Assembly (NCBI GenBank): GCA_030704615.1
Contig: CM060733.1
Coordinates: 76,174,907 to 76,238,906 of the forward strand
Reading direction: 5' to 3'
Length of the DNA: 64,000 nt
Origin: Takakia lepidozioides
Taxonomy: Eukaryota > Streptophyta > Takakiopsida > Takakiales > Takakiaceae
Shown here: positions 62,543 to 64,000 of the stretch, one piece after another
Layout: the number at the start of each line of letters is the position of its first letter
Position numbering within the stretch: position 1 is the stretch's first letter
Made by a program: the position numbers and the translations under genes
Notes under the pieces: model-generated
The model's database searches: none
What the model was told of the DNA's origin: nothing
What the model saw: only the letters and a program-made list of their open reading frames with translations

Positions 62543-64000
62543 TTACTGTTTCCGAGTAGCAAACCTTTGTGAGTGAGCACCTTGTTGACGTTGAGAGTTT
62601 CGTGGTGGGCTGTGTGTACGAGCCCGAGGTCTGTCTCTGGTTGATGGAGATGGTTGATCACTACCTGGATAAGTGAGGCCTTCTGGAGGCTGATATCGAG
62701 GTAATCTTTCCGGCATAGGAGATCCCCTTTGTTTCTTCTCTTCCATCTGAATTGCATAGTCTTCTCCCATGTCAAAAGAATTGTGTGAAGAAACAGTTGT
62801 ATCAGAATCCTCATCGCCTCTCAGGTGTTTTAATTTTCGAACTTTTTGTGGAATCATCTGGGGCATACAATGCTGTCCTACCATGTCTGGAAGTTTGTAT
62901 TTTACAACTTGGTGTAACCGCTGAACAGCAAAATTGGTGTAGGCACTGAGCTCCTTGTCTGTCCAGATGAGTGGGGTACCAATTACTGGTGCAGCGTGCA
63001 AGTACTTCCATGCCACATGTCCCTTATAGAAAATGTCATCAAGTCCGAATTTCTGTGTTGACAATTGGTTGCAGGCTGCTTGAAACCATGAACGAATTTG
63101 AGAATCCTTCTGCATCATAACTTTTGGGTCATATAGGTACATATGAGGTGGCACCGAAGGTAATACCCAATGATCTCCACTGGAGTAACTTTGAAAGCGT
63201 GTTTGCATCTTTTGTTGCTCAATGTGGTAACGTACCAGAAAACAAGCAGCGTAGTATAGCCCGCACCCCATGACAATACTTGCTATCTCCTTGGTCTTGG
63301 TATAAATGAGTCCATGTACAACCTGGAAAGCAACCAATTCCCTCAACATGGTACCTGCCTCGTGCCAGTATTGTGCAAAGTGATGATCTTCAATATGTCG
63401 ATTGTTTGGAAGAACTTTAGTCCTAGTTGCCACTGGCAGCCAAATACGCATGATTTGGTAGTAATGTGCGAATGACTGCGGAGGACTAAATTCTTTCCAA
63501 GCCAAATCCAACATGATGGGAATTTGGTTGAAGGGCATAAGCATAGCCCTGCTGTACTCCCTTGCAGCTGGAGTTTTAGGTGGGTTAAAAGCGGCATTGC
63601 CCCATACCTCCGGCTGTGGTGGCTGTGGTGTGGTTGTAGTAACCACAGGTTCAGCTACTGGTACACTGACCTGTTGTGGTGGTGGTGGTACTGGCTCCTG
63701 TATCATTGGCATCTCCTGCACCTCCTGTGAAGACTGAAAAGCCAGAGTTCTGGCTTGCAAATAAGAAGCCATTAGCTGTTCCTGAGGGATATAGACTCTT
63801 TGGTCGATGTTTGAAGTGAGGTCTTCCACTTGAGTCTGGAGTCCGTCTACATCCTCTTGTAACTCTGCTATCCTACTATAGACATTGTCTATAGTAGTTG
63901 TGGCAATGTTCTGCACCTGCAGTCTGAGCTCATTCATCTCGCTTTGGGTGAGCTTCCGTGGGCTTTTGCCCTCTACTGGCCCTTGTGCTAACCAGACCTG
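62543..64000 (-). CDS. F 3'-proximal ORF, unknown function (5' end beyond window)
   Basis: The frame is open from the window edge for 485 codons to a stop at 62543, only about 40 bases before the LTR. The N-terminal visible part has a heptad-like region (DNVYSRIAELQEDVDGLQTQ, probable coiled coil). A Pro/Val-rich linker follows, then a globular part rich in Trp and Tyr (YYQIMRIWLPVATRT, then LIWTDKELSAYTNFAVQRLH) and a basic, Arg/Ser/Pro-rich tail. No transmembrane segment or catalytic motif is seen. Position after pol resembles the env or accessory ORF slot of some plant gypsy elements. It could instead be a captured gene. I do not recognise the family. Confidence 0.65.
   Translation of the reverse strand, partial: QVWLAQGPVEGKSPRKLTQSEMNELRLQVQNIATTTIDNVYSRIAELQEDVDGLQTQVEDLTSNIDQRVYIPQEQLMASYLQARTLAFQSSQEVQEMPMIQEPVPPPPQQVSVPVAEPVVTTTTPQPPQPEVWGNAAFNPPKTPAAREYSRAMLMPFNQIPIMLDLAWKEFSPPQSFAHYYQIMRIWLPVATRTKVLPNNRHIEDHHFAQYWHEAGTMLRELVAFQVVHGLIYTKTKEIASIVMGCGLYYAACFLVRYHIEQQKMQTRFQSYSSGDHWVLPSVPPHMYLYDPKVMMQKDSQIRSWFQAACNQLSTQKFGLDDIFYKGHVAWKYLHAAPVIGTPLIWTDKELSAYTNFAVQRLHQVVKYKLPDMVGQHCMPQMIPQKVRKLKHLRGDEDSDTTVSSHNSFDMGEDYAIQMEEKKQRGSPMPERLPRYQPPEGLTYPGSDQPSPSTRDRPRARTHSPPRNSQRQQGAHSQRFATRKQ

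Larger units (their letters stand above)
61456..64000 (-). mobile_element. Element F: B-family retrotransposon pieces around one LTR
   Basis: In minus sense the order is a long 3' ORF (from the window edge to 62543), a polypurine tract, an LTR starting at 62504, then the first 35 codons of the B-family leading ORF (61559-about 61456), where similarity to B stops. So one LTR is flanked by a 3' end on one side and a 5' end on the other. This is expected from a tandem (LTR-sharing) arrangement that was later cut. Confidence 0.75.

Noticed and set aside
1-64000. tRNA, rRNA or snRNA genes
   Set aside because: I looked for cloverleaf-like boxes and conserved rRNA or snRNA segments and saw none. 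The only tRNA-like matches are 12-base primer sites.

Overview
This is a eukaryotic, TE-rich window that most likely comes from the green lineage. Three intron-rich housekeeping genes can be rebuilt exon by exon. They are a DnaJ-type co-chaperone with a plastid-like leader (minus, 5161-9790), the 20S proteasome subunit alpha-2 (PSMA2/PAB type, minus, 10991-15915) and the RNA polymerase III subunit RPC34/RPC6 (plus, 16638-21066). The plastid-type DnaJ, the plant-type tRNA-iMet primer sites, and a Ty3/gypsy family carrying a C5 cytosine methyltransferase fit a streptophyte (charophyte) alga such as Chara. The species is an inference, not something read from the sequence.

Layout. 1-2074: a Ty3/gypsy gag plus 5' LTR running off the left edge, inserted into the 5' end of a Ty1/copia element. 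2.1-5.1 kb: a decayed PP2C fragment and AT-rich repeats. 5.2-21.1 kb: the three host genes; PSMA2 and RPC34 are divergent across about 720 bp, and several introns hold 5'-truncated LINE copies. 22.0-52.6 kb: nested LTR retrotransposons. Family A is present three times: A1 (plus, 21962-29901), A2 (plus, 41136-52553) and C (minus remnant, 38484-about 40510). An unrelated gypsy element, B (minus, 29902-38483), sits inside C, and A1 abuts the inside of B's 3' LTR. A2 interrupts a gene of unknown family (D1), whose broken inverted paralogue D2 lies at 53.4-54.1 kb. 54.3-55.0 kb: an array of palindromic motifs. 55.4-61.0 kb: a multi-exon MULE-like/SWIM zinc-finger gene (E). 61.5-64.0 kb: another B-family copy (F) with an extra 3' ORF.

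The most unusual system is family A. Its polyprotein order is gag, two zinc knuckles, retropepsin, a DNMT3/DRM-like C5-DNA methyltransferase, then an in-frame UAG in a leaky CAA-CCA context, then RT, RNase H, integrase and a C-terminal PHD finger. It therefore has both a DNA-methylation writer and a putative histone reader. Its primer site is the exact complement of a stretch inside its own LTR, as in Tf1-type self-priming. The genomic ends of A2 (both) and A1 (3') lie at an LTR-internal palindrome rather than at the LTR ends, as if permuted two-LTR circles had integrated. Both fuller copies are damaged: A1 has lost the methyltransferase catalytic Cys, and A2 has a protease Asp-Leu-Gly change and an RT deletion. 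Active copies would have to be sought elsewhere in the genome.
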